Notes: generated by a model from the letters alone, not told the origin. Shown: positions 20,735 through 31,515, counted from the stretch's first letter. The stretch: DNA of 64,000 bases from Sciurus carolinensis (GCF_902686445.1 NC_062232.1:33374454-33438453), one strand, 5' to 3'. Program-made: numbers and translations.

Positions 20735-21603
20735 TTGAATTTATCTTCATTTGTTCCATTTCTAGCCCTGTTTATTTATTTGTGTAGATCCAAGTGTCTG
20801 TATCATGTCATATTCTTTCTACATATAATATTTCTTGTAAAGCAGTTCTGTCAGCAATGAATTCTGTTTTGGGTTGTTGGCGAAAGCATTTCTCTGTTAT
20901 TTTTGGAAAATATATTTTGCTGGGTCTAGAGTTATGCATTTAGTCTTTCTTCTGTTGTTATTATTGTTAGCATGTTAAAGATGCTGCTTTTCTGACTTCA
21001 GACTTGTATGGTTTTGATGAGAATTCTGCTATAATTACTATCTTCGTTCTACTGTATAAAATGTGTCTTCTTTTCTCTGGCTGCCATCATGAGTTTTTGT
21101 TTTTTAGAGATTTAAATATTGTATGTCCATTTTTTTCTTTGTTTTGTTTTTGTTTTCATCCCGGTTGGTGTTTTCTGAACATTGGGGATCTATGATTTAG
21201 TGTCTGCTGTTAACTCTGGAAAATCCACAGTCATTATTTCTTCAAATATTTCTTCTGCCTGCTCCCTCTTCTCCTTCTGGGATTCCAGTTACATGTATAT
21301 TAGACAGTTTGACAAAGTCCAACAGATTTCTGATGCTTTGTTCTATTTTCTTCCCTCCCTCCCTCCCTCCCTTCCTTCCTTCTTCCTTCCTCCCTCTCTC
21401 CCTCCCTCGCTTCCTTCCTTCATTCCTTCCTTCTTCTTTTCTCTTTATATTTCAGTTTAGGTAATTCCCACTGACTTTATCTTCAAATTTTGCTGATTCT
21501 TTTCTTAGCTGTGTCATTCTCCTTATGAGCCCTTCAAAGGTGTGGTGGTGTTTTTCACTCCATTTAATTCTGCCTTATAGTTTTTTTTCACTCTGATAAA
21601 ATT
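20735..21603 (-). mobile_element. Old L1M/HAL1-type fragment, antisense
   Basis: Diagnostic antisense text includes TCATTATTTCTTCAAATATTTCTTC, CTTCTCCTTCTGGGATTCCAGTTACATG, TTAGACAGTTTGAC and GAATTCTGTTTTGGG. It corresponds to an old L1 (or half-L1) ORF1/5' region and is interrupted by a TTCC microsatellite. Confidence 0.6.
21352..21440. repeat. (TTCC/CCCT)n microsatellite
   Basis: Impure pyrimidine tract of TCCC and TTCC units inside the antisense L1M, probably grown from a T/C-rich L1 segment. Confidence 0.93.
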
Positions 21604-22208
21604 TCCCATGTGTATACTTGGAATGGAACCACCATTTGATGTAGCTATCCTGCTCCTCAGTCTATACCCAAAGGATTTAAAATCAGCATACTACAGTGAC
21701 ACAGCCACATCAATGTTCATAGCAGCTCAATTCACAATAACTAAACTATGGAACCAATTTAGATGGCCTTCAATAGATGAACGGATAAAGAAACTGTGGT
21801 ACATACACACAGTGGAATATTACTTGGCCTTAAAGAAGAATGAAATTATGGCATTTGCAGGTAAATGGATGGAACCGGAGAATAACATGCTAAGTGAAAT
21901 AAGCTGATTCCAAAAAACCAAAGGTTGAATGTTTGATAAGCAGATGCTGATCTATCGTGGGGGGTGGGTAGGGAAGAATGGAGCAACTTTGGGTTGTGCA
22001 GAGGGGAGTGAAGGGAGGGGTCAGACAGTGGGGATGTGGAGGAGGGTAGAGTGAGACAGGCATTATTACCCTATATGCATATATGATTATACTACCCGTG
22101 TGACTCAGCACCATGTGCAGCCAGAGGAATGAGAAGTTGTGTTCCATTTGTGTACAGTGTGTCAAAATGCATTCTACTGTCATGCATAACCAATTAGAAC
22201 AAATTAAA
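21604..22208 (+). mobile_element. 5'-truncated L1 3' end
   Basis: It starts near GTATACTTGGAATGGAACC and encodes about 99 ORF2 C-terminal residues ([39 protein letters not shown]), then a G-rich 3' UTR and a short A-rich tail near 22200. Several substitutions but no frameshift are seen in the ORF2 part. Confidence 0.9.
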
Positions 22209-22212
22209 AAAT

Positions 22213-22290
22213 ATTCATAGTGGGGGTTGAGTTAGAGCACTTGCCTAGCATTCACAAGGCTTTGATCCCCAGCACTGGAAGAACAAAAAA
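22213..22290 (+). mobile_element. ID SINE
   Basis: GTGGGGGTTGAGTTAGAGCAC, TGCCTAGCATTCACAAGGC, TTGATCCCCAGCACTGG then an A-rich tail. It sits directly behind the L1 tail. Confidence 0.75.
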
Positions 22291-22904
22291 CCACATAGTA
22301 TAAGCTCACACTCCTTATAGAACAATTGGGTCCAGGTGTTGGTTCACAAATGGAAAAAGTTGAAAATTTTATATATACATACACAGAGGGGGTTGGAGTG
22401 GAGACTGAGCAGTTTGGCTTAATAAAGTGTATATATTCATCATTTTATTGACAAAAAATTTACCCATCTGATCTTTCATGCTGTCCAAAGCTACTTACAT
22501 CCCTTCTCTCCTTGGAGGCACCCTCTTTTCCTCCCTTTCCTCAGTGTTCCAGCGAGGTAGTTGCCCTGTGACTTTGGCTCTCCAATGAGTTCAAGGGAAG
22601 TTAGATTTGCAGATTGTCCAACCTCATTGTTATTGCACAGGTGGACGTAACGCTCTTATCAGCCTTCTACATCTTAAGTGCACTACTGCTTTTTGAAGGG
22701 AGATGGTTCTGCAGAATAAGTACAAGAAATTGATTTTGTATCTAATTTCTGGTTTATTTCCGATTCCTGTGCTGTGCCTGTGTAACCAAATCAAAGCACC
22801 AGTATTTGCTTGGGAGAATCCAAGAGGAAATGCTCAGTCTCTGTAGGACTGGCCTATTAGCAAGGTGAGTAATATAAAAATGAGTGATCAAACTTGAAAC
22901 ATGC
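22291..22904. other. Unassigned sequence
   Basis: No recognised repeat or gene. Confidence 0.3.
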
Positions 22905-23290
22905 ATTAGTCAGTTTTCCATTACTGTAACAAATACCTGAGATAATCAACTTAAAAAGAGAAAAGGTTTATTTTGGCTCACAGTTTCAGAAGTTTCAGTC
23001 CATGGTCAGTTGAGTGCCTTGCTTTGGGGTCTTCTGGGGTAAGGCACCACATCATGGTGGGAAGTATGTGGTAAAGTAAAGCCATTTTCCTCACGGCTGG
23101 GAAGCAAAGGAGGGAGGAAGAGAGAGTCTGGGGTCTTAGTATCCCCTTCTGGGATACATTCCCAGTGAAAGGAAACCTTCCATTAAGCCCCATCTCTTAA
23201 AGTTTCCATTACCTCCCAATAACACCAAGCTGGGGACTGAGTCTTTACCATAGGGGTCTTTGGGGGACATTTAACTTCCAAACTGTAGCA
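22905..23290 (-). mobile_element. MaLR-like LTR, antisense
   Basis: CATTAGTCAGTTTTCCATTACTGTAAC, GAGATAATCAACTTAAAAAGAG, AAGGTTTATTTTGGCTCACAG, CACCACATCATGGTGGG, and ACCTCCCAATAACACCAAGCTGGGGAC, ending CTTCCAAACTGTAGCA. It is the reverse complement of the 8525-type LTR and essentially full length. Confidence 0.8.
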
Positions 23291-23339
23291 ATGTTACCCC
23301 CAATTGCAGTTGTGATAGGTTCTTAAAAACAGCCCTCAG

Positions 23340-23893
23340 TGATTTGAATCTCCCAGGGCTCACACCCTTTCCAGTTTTTTCTGTTGCTCTTTCTGTAGTG
23401 AAGTGAAGTTACCTTTCCACCCTTTGAATCTGGGCTCCATCTGCTGTTTGTTTTGATTAATGGAATGTGGCTGAGGTGACGGTGTTCTTGGGAGTGTAAG
23501 CATCTGAGGCCAGGCCTTAAGAGGCCTTGTGGCTTCTACTTTTGCCTGGTGGGGGATTCTAGCCATCATGTAAAGAATCCCAAGCTATCTTCCTGGAGAG
23601 GGAAGCCACTGGAAGACGTATTAGTGAACCCTACCAACACCATGAAAAGAGAGCTCAGTCTCCCCAGCCATTTGAGCCACCCCAACTGAGCCCTCAGATG
23701 CATGAGGTTGGCCATTTTGGATCTTTCAGCCCCAGTCAGAATACTGTATCTAACATCATGTGGAGCGGAGACGTATCATTGTTCCAGTCTCCAATTACTG
23801 ACCCACATAATCATGAGACAAAAAAAAAAGGTAGTTGCTTCAGGCCACCAACTTTTGGGGTGGTTTGTTAGGCAGGCTAGCTAACTAATACAG
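23340..23893 (+). mobile_element. MLT1-type LTR, near full length
   Basis: TTGATTAATGGAATGTGGCTGAGGTGACGG, CAGGCCTTAAGAGGCC, GCTTCTACTTTTGCC, CCATCATGTAAAGAA, CCAGTCTCCAATTACTGACCCACATAATCATGAGA, ending CACCAACTTTTGGGGTGGTTTGTTA and CTAACTAATACAGC. This matches an older MLT1 subfamily. Confidence 0.78.
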
Positions 23894-24283
23894 CAGAGAC
23901 TTCTGGTTACCCCATAATATCCCTTCTCCTCCTTCTCCTCTTTAAAAGAAAGGCTCCATTTTTAAACTGGATATGAAAATGACATTTCTTAACTTCCCTT
24001 GCAGCTAGGTACAGCTGGATGATTAAGTTCTGGCCAGTGGGTTGTAGGTAGAATGGGTGTTTGCGGTTTCCAGGGTAGTGTTTATTTTTGAGACCTTTAT
24101 GTTACCAATATATCAGATTGAGCACTGCAATCTGAGATGAGAACATTCGGTACCATGATCATCTTTGCTTCCTATCTACCTGAATGAGATATGGGTTGCT
24201 TTGGTTTCTGTTAGGAAAAAAGCAAGATCAACAGCAACAAAAACGCTGTGGTTTAGGTAGAGCTTGAAGATCAAAAAGGCAAT
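23894..24283. other. Unassigned, with an old repeat scrap
   Basis: CTTCCCTTGCAGCTAGGTACAGCTGGATGATTAAGTTCTGGCCAGTGGG near 23990-24045 is wording from a common old mammalian LTR or repeat, too short to assign. Confidence 0.35.
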
Positions 24284-24300
24284 GAACCCAGCCCATTTTT

Positions 24301-24508
24301 TTGTGGGGGGCATACCAGGGATTGAACCCAGGGGCACTTGACCACTGAGCCACATCCCCAGCCCTCTTTTGTATTTTACTTAGAGACAGGGTCTCACTGA
24401 GTTGCTGAGGGCCTCGCTAAGTTGCTGAGGCTGGCTTTGAACTCGCAATCCTCCTGCCTCAGCCTCCCAAGCCGCTGGGTTTACAGGCGTGCACCACTGA
24501 GTCTGGCT
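24301..24508 (-). mobile_element. B1-ID dimeric SINE, antisense, with target-site duplication
   Basis: Full dimer in antisense: ID complement (GGGATTGAACCCAGGGGCAC, CCACATCCCCAGCCC), linker, then 7SL-like complement ending GGCGTGCACCACTGAGTCTGGC. Near-identical 16-bp flanks GAACCCAGCCCATTTT (24284-24299) and GAACTCAGTCCATTTT (24509-24524) are the duplication. Confidence 0.95.
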
Positions 24509-24774
24509 GAACTCAGTCCATTTTAAAATGTATTTATTATTTTTTGCAGAAACATCCTCAAAAGTTCACCCAGAGATAATGTTTTACTGGCTATCTTGGC
24601 ATCTCTTAGTCCAGTCAAATTGACACATAAAATTAACCATCACTCACAGACTCTATGCCTTAGTTACCCCAATGTCCTGATTCCCTGCCACCTCGGCAAA
24701 CTTGGTGTTTCTCCTTTCCCACTCCATTGTTGACAATACTGACCGCTCTCCTCTGCCCCATTATAATATCTGGA

Positions 24775-24960
24775 AAATGTTTTGCACTCTACAAATTATT
24801 TCCCCATCTATGAACAGATTTAGTTCTCACAATAGCCCTGTGAGGTAGGTGTTCTTATTCCTATTTTTCAACCAAGGGGACTGAAGGTTAGAAAAATATA
24901 GAGATTTGCCCAAGGTACACAGCTGCTAAGTGGAAACTACTAGAACTCAGAGGCATTGGT
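24775..24960 (-). mobile_element. MIR SINE, antisense
   Basis: TAGTTCTCACAATAGCCCTGTGAGGTAGG, TTATTCCTATTTTTCAACCAAGGGGACTGAAGG, GATTTGCCCAAGGTACACAGCTGCTAAGTGG matches the antisense MIR consensus over most of its length. Confidence 0.88.
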
Positions 24961-26059
24961 AAGTTCAGGAACGTCAGCTGACGACCTCTCTCCCCACCAG
25001 TGGACACTGGAGATATGGGTCCAGTAGCTGTTATGGAAGGATCTGTGGGATTTGTTTAGCAGGTGGGAGGTGAATCGCTGATCTCATTTCTTGGGCTTCA
25101 AATGCTGAAGAACTCTTTGGAATATTCCCTGGGAACAGTAATGGCCTCCAGTCCCTTTGGCTGAATTCATGCACGTTTCCTCAGGAACATCTATGTAGGA
25201 GAAATAGTTGTGGGGAAAGGCAGAGAGGCCTAGGGCTGAGGACTGACTGGATAGAGACCCCAGAGCTTGAGGGGACAGTGGGCACTGAATAGGGCACTCA
25301 GTGTGGGGGCAGCTTCAGCCTGGGGAGAGCTCTGGAGTGTTACTGCTCAGAGGGGCCCTCAAGGGAACTGGGTTTTCAGATTCCCCTACCCAGAAGTCTG
25401 TGGCCTCGGCCTATCCTGCCTGGACAGACACATTTTCGGGCATTTCCTGCTTTATTCAATAAAGTGGCTTTAGTAGCCCAAAGGCAGGCCTCAGGGCAAT
25501 TACACTGTTAGGAAAGGCAGAGCCAGGGGTACTCCAAGCCGGCACACAGGAATCCAGGGGAGTCTGGGGACATCACCCACATTGCAGAAGAAGGAGACTA
25601 TGAAGTTTGTTGGGCTCCTTACCCCTCCAGTGTGTGGTGGTGGCTCCTCTGGGGTTGTTATTTTCATGGTCACCCTTGTCCTGAGCTGGGGGGGAGCGGG
25701 GCTGCACCTCTGTATCCCTAGCAATTGACACAGGCCTCCAAACAGGAGGGAAGTTGGAATGCTTTGCCCAACTCAGGGAGAGTCTGGAGTCAGTGTCTGG
25801 AACCTGCGGCAGTTCTGAATGAGGATGCTAAATATCTTCAGCTGTTAACTTCCTAGTTTTACAAATAGCCTGGAGGAGGACCCTCGTAGGTCCATTTACC
25901 CCTCTGTCCCCACTTCTCTGAGTACTTGTTATTCTTTCCAACTTCTTGTGTCTTTTCTTTCAGAAACAAGATGGCTCTGGGTTAAAACCAAAACCAAAAA
26001 AAACCCCAAACAAACAAAAACCCCCAAATCAGGAAGTTGTTATTAATTTACAGGGAGAA
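24961..26059. other. Unassigned unique sequence
   Basis: No repeat or exon is recognised. It contains an A/C-rich low-complexity patch at 25986-26028. Confidence 0.35.
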
Positions 26060-26165
26060 ATCCAGTTGTTTATTCATTTATTTAGTCCTGGAATATTTAT
26101 TGAGTGTTGACCTAAACCAAGTTGATCATGCAGAATGCTAAGTTCTTCCTGGAAGGTAACATAAA
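26060..26165 (-). mobile_element. MIR or L2 3'-end fragment, antisense (weak)
   Basis: TTATTCATTTATTTAGTCCTGGAATATTTATTGAGTG is typical antisense wording for the ends of MIR and L2 (CACTCAATAAATATT). Too short to separate the two. Confidence 0.45.
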
Positions 26166-27128
26166 GCCTCCTTATCAGGCAGGAGACAAAACACATTGTT
26201 TTAACAGAGAGAATTGAATCTAGAGAATTGTTATGTATAAATAGTTATTAGCAAGTCACTGAAGAACCCCCAAAAGATAGTAGGAAGTTATCATGGAGGT
26301 AGTAATTGCAGGAAGCAGCTATCACCCCTGGGGGGACCCAGGAGGAAATGGTTGCAGTTATGGAAACTTAGAAGCTTGGAGGAACTATCACCTGGGGCTG
26401 GTGCCATTCTCTGAGCTCCTGTCCCATGGAAGTGGGACAGGACTTCTGAGGAGGGGGTGCAGGCCAGATTGTGACTCAGGAAAGAGGTGATGAAGCTGAT
26501 CATGGTGGCCAGGAATGCCACTCAGGATCAGGATGCTAACCGGAAGAAGCACCGAGAAGCCCACAGGAAGCCAGCAAAAGCCAGTGCGGGAAAAACAAGT
26601 CCCTTCCTCCTCTTCAAACTTCGCATCTTCCTCTAGCATCTGCCACGGACAGCGTCTAACCAGGAACCCCTGGCAAAGGAGAAACGGGGTTTGCACAGGG
26701 CTGGGGGCTCCGGCCTTGTAAAGAAGGGTGGGTTTGGGGCTGAGAGAGGATTTCTGAGTTACTGATACACCTCCAAAGAATCTTGAAGTGAGTGAGGATT
26801 GGCTGGCCCCTCCCCCACACCTGTACAACCAGTTCACACCAAAGCAGGACCAGATTCTCTCACGATTGTTAAACAAGCATTTATTAGCAACCTGGTGCAA
26901 AGTCGTTCATGCACCCTGGTCTCCAGGCTTGAGGAAGTCCCAGCCTAACCTTGCATAGACAGATACAACATTCTAGGAGCATCAGGGACCCAGAAATCCT
27001 CCAAAATGAGAGGTAGAATCGAACCTCAGATGCAACCTCTAAGGTTCAGGACACAGGCCTTGCTAGATTCTGACAACCTAGAGGTGGAGAGTATCTGGAT
27101 TATATTAAACAAATCCATAGATCCTGAA
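26166..27128. other. Unassigned unique sequence
   Basis: No repeats are recognised. A 170-residue antisense frame at 26388-26900 has no domain and overlaps other frames, so it is not called as a gene. Confidence 0.35.
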
Positions 27129-27131
27129 TAC

Positions 27132-27348
27132 TTTTTTTTTTTTTTTTTCCTGGTACTAGGAATTGAACCCAGGGGTGCTTAACCACTGAGCCACATCCCC
27201 AGTCTTTTTAATATTTTATTTAGAGACAGGATCTCACTGAGTTGCTTAGGGCTTCGCTAAGTTGCTGAGGCTGGCCTTGAACTCTAAATCCTCCTGCCTC
27301 AGCCTCTTGAGCCCCTGGGATTACAGGCGTGTGCCACTGCACCCAGCA
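27132..27348 (-). mobile_element. B1-ID dimeric SINE, antisense
   Basis: A long poly-T (27132-27149) gives the tail, then ID complement (GGAATTGAACCCAGGGGTGC) and 7SL-like complement ending GTGTGCCACTGCACCCAGC. Full length, and its good match suggests a fairly young copy. Confidence 0.95.
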
Positions 27349-27655
27349 GAATAGCTTTAATTTCACTAAAAAGTTTATTTCTAACATTTGTCATGCTAAT
27401 TGACAAGCCACCAATTTTATCAATGAAAACCTATTTCTAACTTCCACTTTGCTAATTAGCAAAGCCTCAGGTATTGATGAAGCTCTTGGGATCTTGCATT
27501 TGGACGTAGCTTTTCTGGTACAAAGCCAGCTGACTAGCTGGAGAGTGGATTTTTGATGAAGGCAAATGACTGCCCCTGAAATTGGAGTTTCAACTAATGC
27601 AGACATGATATCATATCATTCAGGTGGAAGGTCTTCAAAAATAAAATGCACTATC
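27349..27655. other. Unassigned sequence
   Basis: About 300 bp between two SINEs with an internal partial repetition (TTTATTTCTAACATTTGTCATGCTAATTG versus CTATTTCTAACTTCCACTTTGCTAATTAG at about 27375 and 27430). No gene is recognised. Confidence 0.35.
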
Positions 27656-27876
27656 TTTTTGTTTTATTTTATTTTTTGGTACCAGGGATTGAACCCAGAG
27701 GGGCTTAACCACTGAGCTACATCCCCAGCCCTTTTTATTTTTTTATTTTGAGACAGGGTCTTGCTAAGTTGCTTAGGGCCTCACTAAGTTGTTGAGGCTG
27801 GCCTCGAACTTGTGATCCTCCTGCTTCTGCCTCCCGAGTTGCTGGGATGACAGATGCGCGCCACCACGCTGGGTTA
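27656..27876 (-). mobile_element. B1-ID dimeric SINE, antisense
   Basis: Full dimer in antisense from GGTACCAGGGATTGAACCCAG to GATGCGCGCCACCACGC. Flanks AAATGCACTATCTT (27646) and AAATTGCACATATCTT (27878) look like a diverged target-site duplication. Confidence 0.93.
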
Positions 27877-28089
27877 AATTGCACATATCTTAACAAGTAC
27901 TATTTATTCAGGCACGACTGGCAACCAGTGGCAGACAAGACACAGACAGGCCTTGCTGTCCGCTGGCTTGCAGGCTGGGAGATGAACAGACGGCTATAGT
28001 ATGTGCAGAGTGTGCTACTGGGGCTCAGCTAGCTCGGGGTGGGTTCTTTTCTAGAAACATTAGGAGGACCAGGTTCTGTTGCTCGGTTG

Positions 28090-28216
28090 TCAGATACCCT
28101 GATAACTGTACACTGAATCACCTGATAAAATTCAGGACATCCAGTTCAATTTGCATTCTGATTACCAAATGCCTTTTTAGTATAATATTGTATTTTATTT
28201 GCTAAGCCTGACAACC
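28090..28216. mobile_element. Palindromic DNA-transposon-like repeat copy
   Basis: CTGATAAAATTCAGGACATCC, AGTTCAATTTGCATTC on one side and TTTTTAGTATAATATTGTATTTTATTTGCTAAGCCTGACAACC on the other match the palindromic family at 47845. The family name is not certain. Confidence 0.55.
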
Positions 28217-28549
28217 TTACTTCTAGGCAAAGTAGAATAGAACCAAAAGACAGGTCCCCATGAGTAAGGTGGCGTTCTCCAGCAGATGGTATGGTTTCAT
28301 GTGCAGCGCCAGCTGCCTGGGTCTCCACCAGTAGAGCAGCCCACGCTGCAGATTCTGGACTTGGTAACTCCATAACTGCATGAGCCAACTCCTTATTGTG
28401 ACTCTCTCTTTTGCTATATGAATGGATATAATTGCACACGTATGTGTGTGTGCGCGCGTAGTGTATATACATACATATCCTATTGGTTCAGTTTCTCAGG
28501 AGAATACTTGTTATTACAGACCCCAAAATACCTGATTCATAAAGATGGT
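28217..28549. other. Unassigned sequence
   Basis: No recognised element, apart from a short GT/GC alternation at 28442-28460. Confidence 0.3.
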
Positions 28550-29459
28550 GCCATCTTGTTTTCTTCTTCTCATCCTCCTCTTCTTCTTTTTCTTCTTCTT
28601 CTCCTTCGCCTCCTCCTGTTCTTCATCCTATTTTTCTCCGCCTCCTCTTCTTCTTCCTCTTCTTCTCCTCCTCCTCTTCTTCTTCCTCTTCTTCTCCTCC
28701 TCCTCTTCTTCTTCCTCTTCTCCTCCTCTTCTTCTTCTTCCTCTCCTTCTCCTCCTTCTCCTCTTCTTCATCCTCTTCTCCTCCTCCTCTTCTTCTTTCT
28801 CTCCTCCTCCTCCTCTTGTTCTTCCTCTCCTCCTTTTCTTCTTCTTCCTCTCCTTCTCCTTTATCTTCTTCCTCTCCTTCTCCTCCTCCTCCTCTCTTCT
28901 TCCTCTACTTCTCCTCCTCTTCTTCCTCTCCTCCTCCCTTCCTCTTCTTCTTCTTCTTCCTCTCCTTTTTCTTCTCCTCCTCCTCCTCTTCTTCTTTCTC
29001 TCCTCCTCCTCTTCTTCTCCTCCTCCTCCTTCTCCTCTTCTTCCTCTCCTCCTCCTCCTCTTCTTCTTCTTCTTCCTCTCCTTCTTCTTCTCCTCCTCCT
29101 CTTCTTTTTTCTCTCCTCCTCCTCTTTTTCTTCTCCTCCTCCTCCTTCTCCTCTTCTTCCTCTCCTCCTCCCTTCCTCTTCTTCTTCTTCTTCCTCTCCT
29201 TCTTCTTCTCCTCCTCCTCCTCTTCTTCTTTCTCTCCTCCTCCTCTTTTTCTTCTCCTCCTCCTTCTCCTCTTCTTCCTCTCCTCCTCCTCCTCCTCTTC
29301 TTCTTCTTCTTCCTCCCCTTCTTCTTCTCCTTCTCCTCCTCTTCTTCTTTCTCTCCTCCTCCTCTTTTTCTTCTCCTCCTCCTTCTCCTCTTCTTCTTCT
29401 CCTTCTCCTTCTCCTCCTCTTCCTCTCCTCCTCCTCCTCTTCTTCCTCTCCTTCTCTTA
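28550..29459. repeat. 0.9-kb polypyrimidine tract with about 120-bp higher-order period
   Basis: Nearly pure C/T on the plus strand, made of TTC, TCC and CTC triplets. The anchor CTCTCCTCCTCCT followed by TTTTTCTTCTCC-type sequence recurs at 28998, 29111, 29232 and 29351, giving spacings of 113, 121 and 119 bp. Three overlapping long open frames (up to 351 residues of Ser, Leu, Phe, Pro) are low-complexity artefacts. Such tracts can form triplex (H-DNA) structures. Confidence 0.95.
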
Positions 29460-29645
29460 CTTGTTCTTTTTAGATATCCATGAAGCTAGAGTGTGTTTTG
29501 ACATATTCTACACACATGGAGTATGCTGATTCTACTTGGGACCCCATTCTTGTGGTTGGACGTGGCGGGGAATTACATGGCCCACGTGTTCACTCGTGGA
29601 CGTAGGAAAGTTATGTGCGTTCGTTCCATTCTCCTAGACAGACCC
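29460..29645 (-). mobile_element. L1 3' UTR end, antisense
   Basis: TGACATATTCTACACACATGGAGTATG, CCCATTCTTGTGGTTGGACGTGG, TTCACTCGTGGACGTAGGAAAG match the antisense L1 3' end also seen at 62500-62640. The 3' tail side faces the polypyrimidine tract. Confidence 0.75.
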
Positions 29646-29769
29646 CTTGAATGGGACTTCTTGGCTCTTGCCCTGGACATGACTACACCGTCATCTTCAT
29701 CGGCAGTTTTTCCATGCCTAAATCTCTTAGAAAATGCATATGATTTTGAGTATGTGTATGTTTCTTTTA

Positions 29770-30230
29770 TTTTTTTTAGGAGCAACTCTACCGAGGTCTG
29801 ATTTACATGCAGGAACACGTACCCATTTTAAACGTACAGTTCAGTGAGTTTCGAGAAATGTCTGCATCAGTTAACCACACCCCAGTGAAGCTCAAGATCA
29901 CTTCCATCCCTGTGAAGTTCCCCTTGTGTTCTGTCGCAATCTATCTTGTCCCTCCACCCTGGCACTAAGCCACACTAGTCTGCTTTTCCTGCTGTAGATT
30001 AGTGTTGCCTGTTGAATGTCATAGACATGGACGCACCTAATGCAGTCTCTGTGAGTCTGGCTTTTGTTCAACAGAATATTCTCGAGGTTCATCCATGTGA
30101 TGGCATGTATCAATAATTTGCTTCTTTGTATTGCTGAGTAGTATTCTATTGTGGGACTCTGTCATAATTTGTTTGTCCAGTCTCCTGTTGATGTCGTCTG
30201 TTAGGTATCTCATTTTGTTCTGTCACTTTC
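29770..30230 (-). mobile_element. Old L1M 3' UTR, antisense
   Basis: CCATTTTAAACGTACAGTTCAGTGAG, TTAACCACACCCCAGTGAAGC, GTTCAACAGAATATTCTCGAGGTTCATCCATG, GCATGTATCAATAATTTG, GCTGAGTAGTATTCTATTG and GTTTGTCCAGTC follow the antisense order of L1M 3' UTRs. Confidence 0.75.
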
Positions 30231-30532
30231 TCACTAAGCCTAGTTTTAAGACCCACCCATGTGACTAAATACACACTTAATCCATTGCTACTGCAGGGAT
30301 TACTTCAGAGTGGGCGGACCCAGGTTTTTTTACATGTACCCTGTGGCCCTCTGAAGTTCCGAAAGATAATCAGAAAGGGAGTTGCTAGGACATTCTCTGT
30401 TTATGTCAGAGGAGGCAGCTCCTTCTCCAGTAAACTCGGGGGGGTCCTAAAGTCCCAGAGGGCCTCATTCCTTGGTATTATGCAGCTGTCTAGCTGTGTC
30501 TAATAGCAGAAAAGTGATCTCTTGCCCTGTGC
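30231..30532. other. Unassigned sequence
   Basis: Possibly further diverged L1M, with no clear match. Confidence 0.3.
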
Positions 30533-30641
30533 TAGTCAGCTCTCCATGACTGTAACAAAACACCTGAGAAAATCAACTTAGAGGAGATCAATTTTGGCTC
30601 ATGGTTGCAGAGGATTTGGTCCCTGTTCCCTTGACTCTGGG

Positions 30642-30665
30642 TTAGGGTTAGGGTTAGGGTTAGGG
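30642..30665 (+). repeat. Interstitial telomeric repeat (TTAGGG)4
   Basis: Four perfect tandem vertebrate telomere hexamers, with G-rich flanks, sit inside the LTR. Other copies of this LTR in the window do not have them, so they look inserted. Confidence 0.95.
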
Positions 30666-30730
30666 GCCAAATATGGCAGAAGAGTATATGGCAAAGCAAA
30701 GCTGCTCCTCACATGGTAGCTGGAAAAGGG

Positions 30731-30742
<12 letters not shown>

Positions 30743-30801
<59 letters not shown>
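30743..30801. repeat. (GA)n microsatellite
   Basis: About 29 GA dinucleotides, lying where the related LTRs have a GAGAGA-rich stretch. Confidence 0.97.
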
Positions 30802-30806
<5 letters not shown>

Positions 30807-30957
30807 GAGATGAGATATACAAGCCCCCAGGGACCTACTTCCTCCAAGGAAGCCCCACCTCCAATAGTTTCTACCATCTCCCAATAGCGCCACCAGCTGG
30901 GGACCAAGTCTTTAACACAGGAGCCTTTGGGGAACATTCCAGATCCAAATCATAGTA

Positions 30958-31318
30958 CCCTGATTGGAAATGATTTTGAGCACCTCATCAAGCATCCCCT
31001 TCTCTGAACTACCTGTTTGTATTCCCTTCCAGTTTTCTATTGGCTCTTTTTGTTTACAGGTGATTTTCATATATCTCCATGTTTATCTCTTGTTGCTTTT
31101 AGAGGCTGCAAACATTTGCTTCCATTCAGGCAATGTATTTATTCCCTTTGTCCGTGGTGGCCTTCAATAAGCAGAAATCCTTGATTTGGAAGCAATCAGA
31201 TTCAGATTATGGTTTGTGCCTTTGAAGTTTGATTTGAGGAGTCTTTCTCTATCTCAAGAGATGATAAAGATGACCTCCTGCATTTTCTTCTGTTAACTTT
31301 ATAGTTTTCACTTTCATA
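30958..31318 (-). mobile_element. Old L1M fragment, antisense
   Basis: GATTTTGAGCACCTCATCAAGCATCC, TTCTATTGGCTCTTTTTG and TTATAGTTTTCACTTTC suggest antisense L1 sequence. It probably continues at 31516-31672 on the far side of the inserted SINE. Confidence 0.45.
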
Positions 31319-31515
31319 AGGTACCAGGGATTGAACCCAGAAGTGCTTTACTACTGAGCCACATCCCCAGCCCTTTTTATTTTATATTTAGAGACAGGGT
31401 CTCACCAAGTTGTTTAGGGCCTTGCTAAATTGCTGAGGCTGGCCTCAAACTTGGGATCCTCTTAGCTTGGCCTCCCAAATCACTGGGATTACAGGTTTCT
31501 GCCACCATGCCTGGC
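31319..31515 (-). mobile_element. B1-ID dimeric SINE, antisense
   Basis: It runs from GGTACCAGGGATTGAACCCAG to CAGGTTTCTGCCACCATGCCTGGC. The poly-A tail is eroded. It interrupts the L1M sequence. Confidence 0.93.

Larger units (their letters stand above)
30533..30957 (-). mobile_element. MaLR-like LTR, antisense, carrying telomeric and GA repeats
   Basis: AGTCAGCTCTCCATGACTGTAAC, AAATCAACTTAGAGGAGATCAATTTTGGCTCATGG at the left and CCTCCAATAGTTTCTACCATCTCCCAATAGCGCCACCAGCTGGGGACC..ACATTCCAGATCCAAATCATAG at the right match the 8525-type LTR reversed. The body contains (TTAGGG)4 and a (GA)n tract in the place of a GA-rich LTR segment. Confidence 0.82.

Noticed and set aside
28418..29529. Three long open frames (237-351 residues) rich in Ser, Leu, Phe and Pro
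   Set aside because: They are translations of a C/T microsatellite in all three frames, which lacks stops because stops need A or G. No coding signal.
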